Below, piece after piece: positions 28,846 to 39,104 of a DNA stretch of 64,000 bases; the stretch's first letter is position 1; the number at the start of each line of letters is the position of its first letter. The stretch spans positions 175,584 through 239,583 of the forward strand of contig NZ_WOCA01000005.1 in the NCBI RefSeq assembly GCF_009728145.1, in the 5' to 3' direction. Under the pieces are notes generated by a model, which worked only from the letters and a program-made list of their open reading frames with translations, was not told the DNA's origin and did not search any database. The translations under genes were made by a program, and so were the position numbers. Source of the stretch: Ornithinibacillus caprae. Its GTDB lineage: Bacteria > Bacillota > Bacilli > Bacillales > Amphibacillaceae.

Positions 28846-29228
28846 AAATCCGTTCAGATTTTAGGTGGGGGAGGATGTCAATATTCATGGTAATACTGAA
28901 TTACATTATCTGTTCCATTTGAGTGCAACTAATTCACTTTATTCTAGAAATGGAGCATTCTCTAATATGCCCACATATCTTTTAAATTTCATAAATGGCC
29001 AATGAAGAATTTACTTACTATAGCTATTTTAATAGAGAAGCACTCACTATTTAGTTAGCAAAATGTTAGCATTTCACTCTCACCTTACCAACAAATCCTT
29101 ATATACTTCAACCATTATCGCTTTTCTGAGTCATGTCTTAATCATTAGGGATTACTTGTTGAAGGTAGAGCCTTTCACCAAAAACATTAGTACTATTGGC
29201 GAAAGTGTTAAAGATGTTTCGTTATATA
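28846..29228. other. Intergenic region downstream of the GH3 gene
   Basis: No gene seen. It contains the GTTAGCAAAATGTTAGC direct repeat (29054-29070) found in similar form elsewhere in the window. No clear terminator for the GH3 gene could be picked. Confidence 0.5.
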
Positions 29229-31565
29229 TTATCGATTAATCAACCTTAAAAATGCCTCAACCTTCTTTTTACTAACCTTTCCACCTGTAAAGCGGTCAAT
29301 TTGCCTAAATGGCATGTTAATAACAAAGTACACGTTATTTGCAGTTAATGGTTTTCCAATCTTTTTAAAGAAAAAATGGAAGAACATAATAAAATTATAT
29401 AGCAATTTTCCTAACCAGTTCTTATACTGCGCTTGATTAATCGTGTCATTCATTCCTAAATCTTTATGACGATCCCAATTTTTAGGTGGTAGTTTACTCC
29501 CTAATATTTTTTCAAATTCAGAATCAGGGATATCCTTTACGTTAGCCATTGCGTAGTGTGGATAATCACTTTTTAAGAATACAGTTGGAGAAACACCGGC
29601 CATCTCAATAGTTCCCTTTAAATGGATTTCTTGAATGGAACTGCCTACTTGAATTTTATAATTCCCCGATTCAATCTCCCAATCATTAATTTCAGGGTTA
29701 TAGTAAGAAAAATCTCGTTTTGTTAATTCTAGTGTTAATCGTTTCGTTTCGCCTGGTTCCAAGTAGACTTTATCAAAACCTTTTAATTCTTTTTTCGAAC
29801 GGAATATTTTTGAATCTACCTTTTCAATATACAATTGAGCAATTTCTGCTCCACCCATTTCTCCTGTATTTGTCAGGTCAAAACTTACAGTTAAACCATT
29901 GATTTCAATGTTGCTATATTCAAAAGTAGTATAAGATAGTCCGTATCCAAATGGATAACGTACTGGTAAATTAGCTGTGTCAAAGTATCTATAACCAATA
30001 AATAACCCTTCTTTATGTTCACTTGTTGCTTGATCTCCCGGATAGTATGCCGAGGAAGGTACATCCGTATAATTAATTGGGAATGTTTCACTTAATTTAC
30101 CACTTGGATTGTGTTTACCAAGAAGAATATCAACGACAGCTTCCCCACCACCTTGGCCAGAAAGATAGGTGTGTAAAATACCTTGTACATGATCTGCAAA
30201 TGGTAATTCAAGTGCTCCACCACCAGCTAAAACAACAACCACATTCTTATTCACCTGTACTACTGATTCAACAAGTTCTAGCTGATTTTGAGGCAGTTTT
30301 AAATCTTCTCGATCTACCCCTTCTGCTTCTTTACTTTCATCAAGACCAATAAAAAGAATGACAGTTTCAGCAGACTCCGCAAGACTTGTTGCTTCTTTCA
30401 ATAATTTACTACTCTTTCCTCCTATACGCTTAAACCCTTGTGCGTAACCAACTATATTTAAAGAAGAATCTTGTAAACGATCAAGTGGATTACTTAATTT
30501 ATAGGGGTTAATTAAAGAACTCCCTGCACCTTGATACCTTGGATTTTTTGCAAAATCACCAATAACTGCTACTTTTGTTCCGGCTTCAAGAGGAAGGATA
30601 TTTTTATCATTCTTAAGCAGTACCATAGACTGACGAGCAGCTTCGACTGCCTTATTGTGGTGCTCCTCATAGTCTACTTGTACTGATTCTTTATCATCTA
30701 AACGAACTTTATTTACAAGAGCTAACAATTGATCTACTGCTTCATCTAATATTGTTTCATCTAGTGTTCCTACATGTATTGCGTCAACAATTTCCTTATC
30801 TGTAATTCCATTAGTAGATGGCATTTCTAACTGGTTATGAGCTTTTAACCCGGCAACCCGGTCATTATTTCCACCCCAGTCCGTTACAACAACACCATCA
30901 AATCCCCATTCTGAATATAAAATATCATTCGCTAAATGTTGATTTTCATTTGCATATTCGCCATTCACCTTATTATAAGAAGACATGATTGTATGTGGAT
31001 TACTTTCTTTTACTACTTTTTCAAATCCAGTTAAATATATTTCTCTAAGTGAACGTTCATCAACAATTTCATCAATTGTCATACGCATATGTTCCTGACT
31101 ATTGACTGCATAATGTTTAGGACAAGCTGAAATACCGTTTGACTGAATTCCTTTTACCATTCCACTTGCAAGTTCACCAGTTAGATATGGATCTTCTGAG
31201 AAATATTCAAAATTACGTCCACATAATGGATTACGTTTAATATTTAGACCAGGTCCAAGTAAGACACTTACTTTTTCACTACGAGCTTCCTTACCGATAT
31301 CTTGTCCTACGTTATATACAAGTGACTTATCCCAACTATTTGCTAGTGTTGCTGCTGTTGGATAACAAGTTGCTGGTAAACTTTTGTTTAAGCCTAAGTG
31401 GTCCGCTTTCCCGCCTTGTTTTCGCAGTCCATGTGGTCCATCGGTTAGCATAATGGATGGAATATCAAGTCGTTCGATGGCCTTGGTATTCCAAAAGTTT
31501 TGTCCAGACATGAGGGAAGCTTTCTCTTCCAAAGTCATTTGTTCAATTATGTTTTTATGTTTCAT
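29229..31565 (-). CDS. Glycoside hydrolase family 3 (beta-glucosidase type)
   Basis: 778 residues in the usual order: GH3 N-domain (about 1-300), GH3 C-domain (about 310-520) and fibronectin III-like domain (about 560-640), then an extra C-terminal tail of about 100 residues. KHYAVNSQE and the nucleophile Asp in GFDGVVVTDWGG (about residue 230) are intact; GRNFEYFSEDPYLTG is a substrate-site signature. No signal peptide, so cytoplasmic. Expected to release terminal beta-glucose or xylose from imported oligosaccharides. Follows the second GH3 gene by 71 bp. Confidence 0.88.
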   Translation of the reverse strand: MKHKNIIEQMTLEEKASLMSGQNFWNTKAIERLDIPSIMLTDGPHGLRKQGGKADHLGLNKSLPATCYPTAATLANSWDKSLVYNVGQDIGKEARSEKVSVLLGPGLNIKRNPLCGRNFEYFSEDPYLTGELASGMVKGIQSNGISACPKHYAVNSQEHMRMTIDEIVDERSLREIYLTGFEKVVKESNPHTIMSSYNKVNGEYANENQHLANDILYSEWGFDGVVVTDWGGNNDRVAGLKAHNQLEMPSTNGITDKEIVDAIHVGTLDETILDEAVDQLLALVNKVRLDDKESVQVDYEEHHNKAVEAARQSMVLLKNDKNILPLEAGTKVAVIGDFAKNPRYQGAGSSLINPYKLSNPLDRLQDSSLNIVGYAQGFKRIGGKSSKLLKEATSLAESAETVILFIGLDESKEAEGVDREDLKLPQNQLELVESVVQVNKNVVVVLAGGGALELPFADHVQGILHTYLSGQGGGEAVVDILLGKHNPSGKLSETFPINYTDVPSSAYYPGDQATSEHKEGLFIGYRYFDTANLPVRYPFGYGLSYTTFEYSNIEINGLTVSFDLTNTGEMGGAEIAQLYIEKVDSKIFRSKKELKGFDKVYLEPGETKRLTLELTKRDFSYYNPEINDWEIESGNYKIQVGSSIQEIHLKGTIEMAGVSPTVFLKSDYPHYAMANVKDIPDSEFEKILGSKLPPKNWDRHKDLGMNDTINQAQYKNWLGKLLYNFIMFFHFFFKKIGKPLTANNVYFVINMPFRQIDRFTGGKVSKKKVEAFLRLINR

Positions 31566-31598
31566 TCAACACCGCTCCCGAAGTTTTCAATTGGTAAG

Positions 31599-31620
31599 AA
31601 GGCGGACAATAGTCCGCCTT
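31599..31620 (-). terminator. Hairpin between the two GH3 genes
   Basis: A perfect 9-bp stem (AAGGCGGAC with GTCCGCCTT) with a 4-nt loop. The T tract after it is weak, so it may attenuate or process the transcript rather than end it. Confidence 0.55.
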
Positions 31621-31636
31621 TCTATCAAGTATATTT

Positions 31637-34387
31637 TTAGTTGAAAATGTGTGTTTTAAGTGTTGCATATAGTGCGTTATGCATGCTATTTCGCAGACCT
31701 ACTGTAATTGCTTCTGGATGTTCCTCATATGCTTCCTCTAAAAGTTGCTTTTGTTTTGGAGCCGTTAAAACATCTAACATTAAGTCATTACCAGATGTAA
31801 TGGCTTGTGGTGCTTCCATAAATCCGAACACCGCATCCGAAGATACTACACCTTCAAACCCCCACTCATCTCTTAGCATTCCATTTAATAATGCAGGATT
31901 TGCCCATTTCCCATCAATCAAAGAGAAACTAGACATTGCTCCAGTTACACCAGCCTCTTTTACAGTCATTTCGAAAGGTCGTAGGTGAATTTCTCGCATC
32001 GCTTGTTCATTAGCCCATACTAGAAGCCCTGAGCGTGCGTTTGTTTCTTGCTCATTCATGATAAAATGTTTCATGAATACTATAACACCTTGGTCCGACG
32101 CACCTTTCGCCATACCAGAACCAATCATACCGTTTAATAAAGGGTCTTCTGACATATACTCAAAGTTTCTTCCACCCTGTGGCGAACGATGAATATTTAA
32201 TGCTGGAGCGTACCATCCGTGAATTCCGTATGCTTGTGCTTCTTGACCGATCATTTCACCCATCTCATATGCTAAATCTTTATTCCAACTGGATGCCACG
32301 ACAATCTCTGTTGGATAAGCGCCGGCTTCAAACTGTTTGAATCCGAAGAAACTAAATCCAGCAGGTCCATCCATTAAAACTGTATTCGGAACACCAAGTT
32401 CATCAATCGCTATTGTATGGTAAGCGGCTTCTGACACATAATTAATCATTTGATCTACAGTCAATTGGTCTAAAAATTCATTCCACAAAGGATCATCATA
32501 ATCTAACCCTTTTAGGTCTCCCAATTTAAGTCCATTGTCAGCACCTGTTGTTGGCATTTCTAGATCATCATTATATTCATGTCCTTGAACTCTTTCAATT
32601 ACTTTATCAGTTGCAACTTTTGAGTCATCTTGATCTGATGGGTATGTTCCTTCCCAATCGTTACGAGAAAGAACTGTTAATTCGTTTCCTGATTGAGTAA
32701 AACGATTTTTGTATTCTGTACCTGTAACAGCATCTGTTTGGTACACAATATCTTCCGCTAATTCAAAGTTTACTGTACTGTCAATTTCATGGACATTCTT
32801 ACTAAGTTTAATTTCGTACGTTCCATTTTCTAAAATGTAGTTCTCATTTTCCATATCATAAGAAGCCATGTCTCTTGTGTCATAATGAATAGTTAATACT
32901 TCAGACTCTCCTGGTTCTAATGATTTTGTTTTTTCAAATGTAATTAGGTTAATGGCAGACTTCTCTATTCCTCCCGGTGTATAAGGAGCAGAATAATAAA
33001 CTTGAACGACGTCTTTACCAGCTACTTCACCTGTATTAGTCACTTCTACTTGCAATTCAATAGAATCACTATTTAATTCTTGACTAACAATATTCCAATC
33101 AAATGTTGTATAACTTAGACCAGATCCAAAAGGAAATTGAACGGTTTGATTGTAGCCTTCTTCATTTCCTTGATAGAAAGTTTCATAGAACCTGTATCCT
33201 ACATAAATCCCCTCTTCATAGTTAAGGTAAGCCTTGTCTAAATTCTCATACTTATAGTCCCCAAAATTTTCACTCGCTGGTGAAGATTCAACATCATAAG
33301 CATACGTATCCGTAATACGTCCAGAAGGGTTTAAATCTCCTGATAATGCTTTAGCAAGCGAATTCGTTCCAAATGGTCCGGGTGTTCCAACCCAAATAAC
33401 AGACTGAATACTTGAGTATTCCTCAACAAACCCTAGTTCTAACGTGTTACCAGCATTTACTACAATTGTAACGTTGTTAAAGCTATTAGCTACTTTTTCA
33501 ACTAAACAATGCATTTCATCTGATAGCTCTAATTGATTTCCACTTACGTCAGAAGCTTCTACAGCATCACTTTGAACAATAATCATCGCATTTTCAGAGT
33601 ACGCTTTCGCTTGATCTATTGCAGCATCTGGTACATCTGGTTCACCAGCTGCCTCATCATTGCTAAACATTCCTTTAACGACTTGAACAATACCAGTGTC
33701 TGAATTCCCTGTCGTTGCTTCTAATTCTGGCAACCCCATATAGTAATCATATAATTCCTTATTATATTCAATACCTGCATTCGTAAGGGCATCAAATAAA
33801 CTCACAGCACGAGTCAGATCTGAAGCACCAGAACCACCTCCACCATATTTAAAAGTAAAGGCTGTAGAACCAAATACATTAATTTTTTTATCTTCTAATG
33901 GCAGAGAATTATTTTCATTTTTTAATAATACTAATCCTTCATTCGCAATCTTTTCTGAAACAATATCAGCAGCTTCCCTTACTTGAATAGCTTCTGCACT
34001 TGTAGTATCAATCGAAATATGTTTACCACTCATGTTTTCAACTACGCTTGTAACTGTCGGTCCTACTGTTACAACAACGAATAATAACATTGCAGCAAAA
34101 ACCGACCAGCCAGTAAAACGTATTGGTCTATTTTTTAATTTTTTATACATCTTAGCTTCTTTTTTTGCTACTTTTCTTTCTTTACGGCTTAACGATTTAA
34201 TTTCTTCTTTTCTTTTTTGTTTCTGCTCTTTTCGCAAAAGTTTATCGCTTTCAATTTCTGCCTTTCGTTCTGATTCTGGCAAAGCAGCAATTTCTTGCTT
34301 TCTTTCTTTAAGCTTTTCCTTATCTTCACTCACACGTTGAAGTATTTCTTGTTTTTTCTCTTTTTTCTTTTTAAAGTATTCAAACAT
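31637..34387 (-). CDS. Membrane-anchored GH3 enzyme with permuted domain order
   Basis: 916 residues. Residues 1-85 are a Lys/Glu-rich charged coiled-coil; a membrane helix follows (FAAMLLFVVVTVGPTV, about 95-112). Then the order is GH3 C-domain first (ANEGLVLLKNENNSLPL ... to about 400), fibronectin III (about 440-550), and the GH3 N-domain last (about 620-890) with GGRNFEYMSEDPLLNG, KHFIMNEQE and the nucleophile Asp in GFEGVVSSDAVFG. This is the reverse of the neighbouring GH3, as in circularly permuted beta-glucosidases described from rumen bacteria. The anchor suggests it acts outside the membrane. Confidence 0.85.
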   Translation of the reverse strand: MFEYFKKKKEKKQEILQRVSEDKEKLKERKQEIAALPESERKAEIESDKLLRKEQKQKRKEEIKSLSRKERKVAKKEAKMYKKLKNRPIRFTGWSVFAAMLLFVVVTVGPTVTSVVENMSGKHISIDTTSAEAIQVREAADIVSEKIANEGLVLLKNENNSLPLEDKKINVFGSTAFTFKYGGGGSGASDLTRAVSLFDALTNAGIEYNKELYDYYMGLPELEATTGNSDTGIVQVVKGMFSNDEAAGEPDVPDAAIDQAKAYSENAMIIVQSDAVEASDVSGNQLELSDEMHCLVEKVANSFNNVTIVVNAGNTLELGFVEEYSSIQSVIWVGTPGPFGTNSLAKALSGDLNPSGRITDTYAYDVESSPASENFGDYKYENLDKAYLNYEEGIYVGYRFYETFYQGNEEGYNQTVQFPFGSGLSYTTFDWNIVSQELNSDSIELQVEVTNTGEVAGKDVVQVYYSAPYTPGGIEKSAINLITFEKTKSLEPGESEVLTIHYDTRDMASYDMENENYILENGTYEIKLSKNVHEIDSTVNFELAEDIVYQTDAVTGTEYKNRFTQSGNELTVLSRNDWEGTYPSDQDDSKVATDKVIERVQGHEYNDDLEMPTTGADNGLKLGDLKGLDYDDPLWNEFLDQLTVDQMINYVSEAAYHTIAIDELGVPNTVLMDGPAGFSFFGFKQFEAGAYPTEIVVASSWNKDLAYEMGEMIGQEAQAYGIHGWYAPALNIHRSPQGGRNFEYMSEDPLLNGMIGSGMAKGASDQGVIVFMKHFIMNEQETNARSGLLVWANEQAMREIHLRPFEMTVKEAGVTGAMSSFSLIDGKWANPALLNGMLRDEWGFEGVVSSDAVFGFMEAPQAITSGNDLMLDVLTAPKQKQLLEEAYEEHPEAITVGLRNSMHNALYATLKTHIFN

Positions 34388-34498
34388 GATGATCCCCCTC
34401 CATTGTTTTTGCTTTTTATTTCTATTTCAAGGAATATCCAGAGTAAATTGTTTCAATTTTGATATTTGAAGCGTTGTTACTAAATATATTTAAACTAA

Positions 34499-34514
34499 TA
34501 AGATAACGTTTTCA
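34499..34514 (-). promoter_or_regulatory. Candidate cre site (CcpA)
   Basis: On the minus strand TGAAAACGTTATCTTA fits the catabolite-response consensus TGWAANCGNTNWCA with one mismatch at the end. It lies about 110 bp upstream of the permuted GH3 gene in an otherwise empty 350-bp AT-rich region, where its promoter must be. Confidence 0.45.
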
Positions 34515-34743
34515 TTTTCATTTATAAAAATTATCTCTACTATTCTTTTTTTGATAGATTTAATAGCACTGTTCTGTTACTTTATCTAAGTAATCCTTTT
34601 TTTATCCCCTCTCGCCTCTTTATTACATAAAAATAGTTATTTATTATAGAGTACTTTCTTACGGTTTAGTTACAATATACTATCCAACACCATCGGATAC
34701 ATTCCATTATTTAAGAAATGCTATTCCGATTATTGACTTTTAT

Positions 34744-34787
34744 AAAAAAATAGACACTGCCATCATCAATGGTAGTGTCTATTTTTT
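34744..34787 (-). terminator. Rho-independent terminator of the AraC-GH39 gene
   Basis: An 18-bp stem with one mismatch and a 5-nt loop, with A and T tracts on both sides, so it can work in both directions. Confidence 0.85.
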
Positions 34788-34835
34788 AGTCCTTTTCAAT
34801 TTAAATGTATTGGATTTTCATACTTTTTATCGTTA

Positions 34836-37364
34836 TCAATATCGGCGATTTATTTCAATCAATTGTATTTCATGAGGTTGTAATAACGTTTCCAGATTAT
34901 ATTTTTTTTGTGCAGAGATATGATGTATTTTAACTCCAGGTTCCGCTCTGCCTTTAATATAGTTGATCGTATCATTATCCATATATTGCGGTGCCCCCAT
35001 GTCTACCCAAGCATCGAATGAAGAACCTTGCTGTCTATTAACATACTGCTTCTTCATTATATACTCACCATCTAGGCCCTCTAAAGTTAATTGAAAGGAC
35101 TTAACACGTTCATCTTCAAATACTTTATAGCGACTAGTTGATGACAGTTGTGAATAATCAAATCTTCTATATAAATTATTTGGGTGGCTGTAATTGAAAA
35201 GTAGGATTTGGTAATCTTCTCCGCTTTTAGTGACAATCATATCTTCTTCTCTTGATACTAAATATTCACCAAGCTTGCTTAGGAAGAAAAATGCATGATA
35301 CCCAGCCTTTTTGATACCATTATAGGTCATTAATCCAAAACCTCCATGGAAGAGAGGCTGCTCCAGTTGAAACTCATCAAATATGTCCGTAAATGTCCAA
35401 AAACCCATTCCTTTCACTTTTTCAAAGTTTTCGATAACAATTTTAGCGATAAAGGTTCCCATATAACACGTGTCGTGTACCAAATCCCTGCTATCAGAAT
35501 TTGCATTCCATTCCGTTATCCATAAATCTTGATTTAGTGATGCCAATCCTTTGATCTTATTAATGATATGGTCAATGCATGTTGAAAAGTTACTTTCATC
35601 CCCCAGCATAATGCCACTAGATTCAGCTATTTTTTGTATAACGGTTCCTGTTGATTCCATATCACTTACTTCCAGCATTGAATCGGATTTCGGTGAATGT
35701 TCATTGGATAAATTGTATACATGAAAAGAAAAGAAATCCAAACCAACCTTTTCATTTTGCACAAATGCATCAAAATCATCTAACCAATTTTGATGTTTAG
35801 AAAAGTTAATAGTTCCAAATCCTCCAATTTTTAATTCAGGATCAATTGCTTTTATGCATTTATAGCTTTCCGCATAAAAAGTAAAGAATTCCTGTCTTGT
35901 ACCGCCCCAAAAATATTGCACTTCCGGTTCGTTCCAAAACTCAAAATACCATGTTCTAACTTCTTGCAATCCATATCGATTAATCAAATGTCTGAAAAAA
36001 GCCTCCAGTAAACTTAACCATCGTTCCATTTCTATTGGAGGTGATACAAATGCATCCCACCAAAATATTTTATCTTCAGTACTTGCCAAATCTTTTGGCA
36101 TAAAACCTATTTCAATAAAAGGCTTTAAATGTACATCAAGTAAATTATCCAAAAGAGAATCAATATGATTAAAATTAAAATAATACGATCCATCTGATTT
36201 CTCATTAAATACCATAAGTTGGTCTGAAAAAATCCCATGAAATCGAATGTATTCAAATCCTATTTCGCTCTGAACCTGTTTTAATTGATCATAAAAATCC
36301 TTCCTCAGGGCATGAGGAGCATAGCCAAAAGTCATTAATTTTGTGAAAGAACGATTAATTTTGCTAAAATACTTGGTAACATCAATTGTTTTTGTTTCTC
36401 TTTCTTTTATTGAGACTTCAGTTACATCCTTACGATCTAGATTACGATCTAGATATTTGAATAGATTTTCGAATGACTCTTTACTGTTGATGCTCAGGTA
36501 ATCTTTCATCACGCCTTTTTCGAGCTCTACTCGATATTGTTTTCGATATTGCATTGGTGTTATCCCTAACACATCCTTGAAAACTCTATAATAGGCTTTA
36601 CTGTCAGGAAAACCAAATTTAAGAGCTATATCAGTAACGGTTTCATCTGTTGTTCGCAACGTAAACAATGATTTGTTTAAGCGCATATTATCTAAATATT
36701 TTTTCAGAGATACCCCCACATTTGATTTGAAATATCTGGACAGATAATGTGGATTTAATGAAAACTCCTTTGCAATATCCTGTAATCCAAAATGTACTTC
36801 TATACAATGTTCATTCATATATTGAAGTATTTCTACGAGTCGTTGATCATCTTCCATTCGCTTTTCACTTTTTTTTACCGGTACTTCAAAATGCTCTAGA
36901 AGAATGACTATAAGATCTAATAACATTATCTTTACTTTCAGATGGTATAGATTTTTCTTATTCAATACCAGTTCCATCATATTGGCTAAGATATACTTTA
37001 TTTTATCTAAGACAAACATAGATTCTTCTTTAACTTCTCTTGAGTTCAAATAGAATCTTTTTTGCTCAACATCGATACCAAGTTTCTGAAAATACCTGTT
37101 GTCAAATTGCAGAGCCAACACATGTGTTTTTTCAAACCCTGTCCTAGAGTTGATAAAATGTAGTTCATCTCCATTTACAAGAAAAACATCACCTGTTTTC
37201 AGCAAATAGTCATCTTGATTAACCCTAATTTCCAATTCACCTTCCAGCACAAAAAGAATTTCAGTTGCTTTATGCCAATGAAACGGGAATTGTTCTACTG
37301 TATGTGTAAAAATATTTATTGGCAAATCTGCCTGGTAATCTATCTGTTCATATTGGTATCGCAT
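34836..37364 (-). CDS. AraC-type regulator fused to a GH39-like glycosidase domain
   Basis: 842 residues. N-terminal cupin sensor (FPFHWHKATEILFVLEGELEIRV, about 25-50), AraC helix-turn-helix pair (about 180-280; LQDIAKEFSLNPHYLSRYFKS and VTDIALKFGFPDSKAYYRVFKDVLGITPMQYRKQ), then a GH39-like barrel (about 330-842) with the acid/base-type WYFEFWNEPEVQYFW (about 480) and nucleophile-type LWITEWNAN (about 615). Both catalytic Glu appear present, so the domain may sense or cut xylo- or gluco-oligosaccharides. It probably controls the two GH3 genes next to it. Confidence 0.85.
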   Translation of the reverse strand: MRYQYEQIDYQADLPINIFTHTVEQFPFHWHKATEILFVLEGELEIRVNQDDYLLKTGDVFLVNGDELHFINSRTGFEKTHVLALQFDNRYFQKLGIDVEQKRFYLNSREVKEESMFVLDKIKYILANMMELVLNKKNLYHLKVKIMLLDLIVILLEHFEVPVKKSEKRMEDDQRLVEILQYMNEHCIEVHFGLQDIAKEFSLNPHYLSRYFKSNVGVSLKKYLDNMRLNKSLFTLRTTDETVTDIALKFGFPDSKAYYRVFKDVLGITPMQYRKQYRVELEKGVMKDYLSINSKESFENLFKYLDRNLDRKDVTEVSIKERETKTIDVTKYFSKINRSFTKLMTFGYAPHALRKDFYDQLKQVQSEIGFEYIRFHGIFSDQLMVFNEKSDGSYYFNFNHIDSLLDNLLDVHLKPFIEIGFMPKDLASTEDKIFWWDAFVSPPIEMERWLSLLEAFFRHLINRYGLQEVRTWYFEFWNEPEVQYFWGGTRQEFFTFYAESYKCIKAIDPELKIGGFGTINFSKHQNWLDDFDAFVQNEKVGLDFFSFHVYNLSNEHSPKSDSMLEVSDMESTGTVIQKIAESSGIMLGDESNFSTCIDHIINKIKGLASLNQDLWITEWNANSDSRDLVHDTCYMGTFIAKIVIENFEKVKGMGFWTFTDIFDEFQLEQPLFHGGFGLMTYNGIKKAGYHAFFFLSKLGEYLVSREEDMIVTKSGEDYQILLFNYSHPNNLYRRFDYSQLSSTSRYKVFEDERVKSFQLTLEGLDGEYIMKKQYVNRQQGSSFDAWVDMGAPQYMDNDTINYIKGRAEPGVKIHHISAQKKYNLETLLQPHEIQLIEINRRY

Positions 37365-37540
37365 GTTTCACCGTCCCCCACCCAATAATTATCAATACTT
37401 TAGCATAAAAAGAGTATCTAAACAATTTTCAATGGATTTAGATAGAATTAGTAATTTTAAAATTTCAGTTATACTGTCTCAAAAAATTCGACTATCACCA
37501 TTTAGCAATTAACCGTTTGCTTGGCAGGCAGAAAAAAAGA

Positions 37541-38308
37541 TTAATTTGTAATTCTTCGGAAGAAACTTCCTTTCGGTATAGTTAAGACACTTTTAATAAT
37601 CTTTAAAAGGAAGAAACCCACAATACTGCCAGTAGTATTTAGAATGACATCATCAATATCAAATTGCCCAATTTTAAGAACGAGCTGTAAAATCTCAACT
37701 GAAAAGCTGATAACGATTGAAGTAACAAATACCTTCGTAAATCTTCTGTATTTTTTAAATAACAAAGGAAGAAAAATTCCCAATGGTAGAAATATTAAAA
37801 TGTTCCCTAATGTGTTATTGATGATTATATCCGTATTAAAACGCTCAAAACCAGTTAAATATTCAATCGTATTTTTAAACGGAATGATATTCGAATTGAA
37901 CATTATAAATTCAAAAAACCCTTCTGAATTCATTGGAGTGAAAGCATATCTGTTAAGTGTATCACCATTTATGGTATAATCTGTAATTCGAAAAATGATT
38001 CGTTGAAAAAGCAACTTAAATAGAGTAATAAATGAATAAAGACCAAATAATATCCATACCCCTATCTTAAATGCCTTATAGAAAGGAAACAGTGACTCTT
38101 GCAAACCTTTTGTTAATTGTTTTTGTTCTCCGAAACTTACTAATGACTTCTGTATTGCTTCTTCCATAGTAAAACCTTGGTCTAAATATTCATTTTTCAA
38201 TAAATAAAGGTGATCTCTCATTTCATCAATTATTTCTCTTTTTTCTTCCTCGTCACAATTTAATTGGCTCACAATTTTATCAATATAGGATTCAATTTTT
38301 TTATCCAA
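37541..38308 (-). CDS. VanZ-like membrane protein with N-terminal HAAS-type domain
   Basis: 255 residues from the TTG at 38308, with GGAGGG 6 nt upstream; an in-frame ATG six codons earlier lacks a site. Residues 1-75 are a soluble helical domain (EKREIIDEMRDHLYLLKNEYLDQGFTMEEAIQKSLVSFGE) typical of PadR-linked permease prefixes. Then come membrane segments with the VanZ pattern NTLGNILIFLPLGIFLPLLF...DIDDVILNTTGSIVGFFL. Its gene overlaps the PadR gene, so the pair is co-transcribed. Function unknown; VanZ relatives affect glycopeptide sensitivity. Confidence 0.78.
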   Translation of the reverse strand: MDKKIESYIDKIVSQLNCDEEEKREIIDEMRDHLYLLKNEYLDQGFTMEEAIQKSLVSFGEQKQLTKGLQESLFPFYKAFKIGVWILFGLYSFITLFKLLFQRIIFRITDYTINGDTLNRYAFTPMNSEGFFEFIMFNSNIIPFKNTIEYLTGFERFNTDIIINNTLGNILIFLPLGIFLPLLFKKYRRFTKVFVTSIVISFSVEILQLVLKIGQFDIDDVILNTTGSIVGFFLLKIIKSVLTIPKGSFFRRITN

Positions 38309-38631
38309 GCCATTCCCTCCGAACATACTTTAATTAAATTGCTAATTTGATTCCATTCTTCTAATTTTTTATCTAATTCTTTCTTTCCATCCTGTGTAAT
38401 CCTATAGTATTTCCTTCTGCCACCATTCTCTGAATTCCCCCAATATGATTGTAGCCATCCTTTATTTTCTAATCGCTTCAAGGCGGGATATAACGTTCCT
38501 TCACTCATGTTATATAGTTCATTACTATTTTCTTTTAAGGTTTTTACAATTTCATAACCATACATATCCCTTTTATTTGCCAGTGATAAAAGCAGAATAT
38601 CAATACTTCCCTTCATTATCTCCTTGTCCAT
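38269..38631 (-). CDS. PadR family transcriptional regulator
   Basis: 120 residues. MKGSIDILLLSLANKRDMYGYEIVKTL...LYNMSEGTLYPALKRLENKGWLQSYW...GGRRKYYRITQDGKKEL is the PadR winged helix in full. The C-terminus overlaps the start of the VanZ-like gene by about 40 nt. It likely represses its own operon. Confidence 0.87.
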   Translation of the reverse strand: MDKEIMKGSIDILLLSLANKRDMYGYEIVKTLKENSNELYNMSEGTLYPALKRLENKGWLQSYWGNSENGGRRKYYRITQDGKKELDKKLEEWNQISNLIKVCSEGMAWIKKLNPILIKL

Positions 38632-38918
38632 AACTACACCTCGCTTTCAAAACTAATCCTATTTACATCGTAACACTATGATACATCGCATTACAAGGTT
38701 CAAATTAGAAATTTCATCCAATTTTCTCATAAAATATAAAGCAAACATTTCATATTACATAAATGTTTACACTTTATATTCAATAAAAGGTTTTATAACT
38801 TAAATACAATCAGTCTCCGTAAACAGATAAACATAACATTATGTAATGTGTGTATCTTTTTACATACACCCTAAACAATATCGATTATTTAAGCACTCGG
38901 ATCTCCATATTCTTCTCT

Positions 38919-39104
38919 TTAAAACATGCTTTTTCCTTTTTCCTCACTCTTTCCAACAGATTTTTCCGATATTTTCACCAAATCTACATGGTTTTGTATG
39001 CTCGAATTAATTTCTTTGAATCTACCAATCGTATCAACTAATGATAGAAAAATCACACCTTTATTTTCAGCTAAAATAATTTGTAATTGCTCATTTTTAT
39101 CCAA
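38919..39104 (-). CDS. Small protein beside a broken XRE regulator
   Basis: 61 residues from a TTG at 39104, with AAGGAG about 9 nt upstream; the TTG overlaps the stop of the XRE remnant (TTGGATAA), the classic arrangement of a two-gene unit. The sequence is charged with LVDTIGRFKEINSSIQNHV. No family recognised. Region 38632-38918 shows no gene. Confidence 0.35.
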   Translation of the reverse strand: MDKNEQLQIILAENKGVIFLSLVDTIGRFKEINSSIQNHVDLVKISEKSVGKSEEKGKSMF

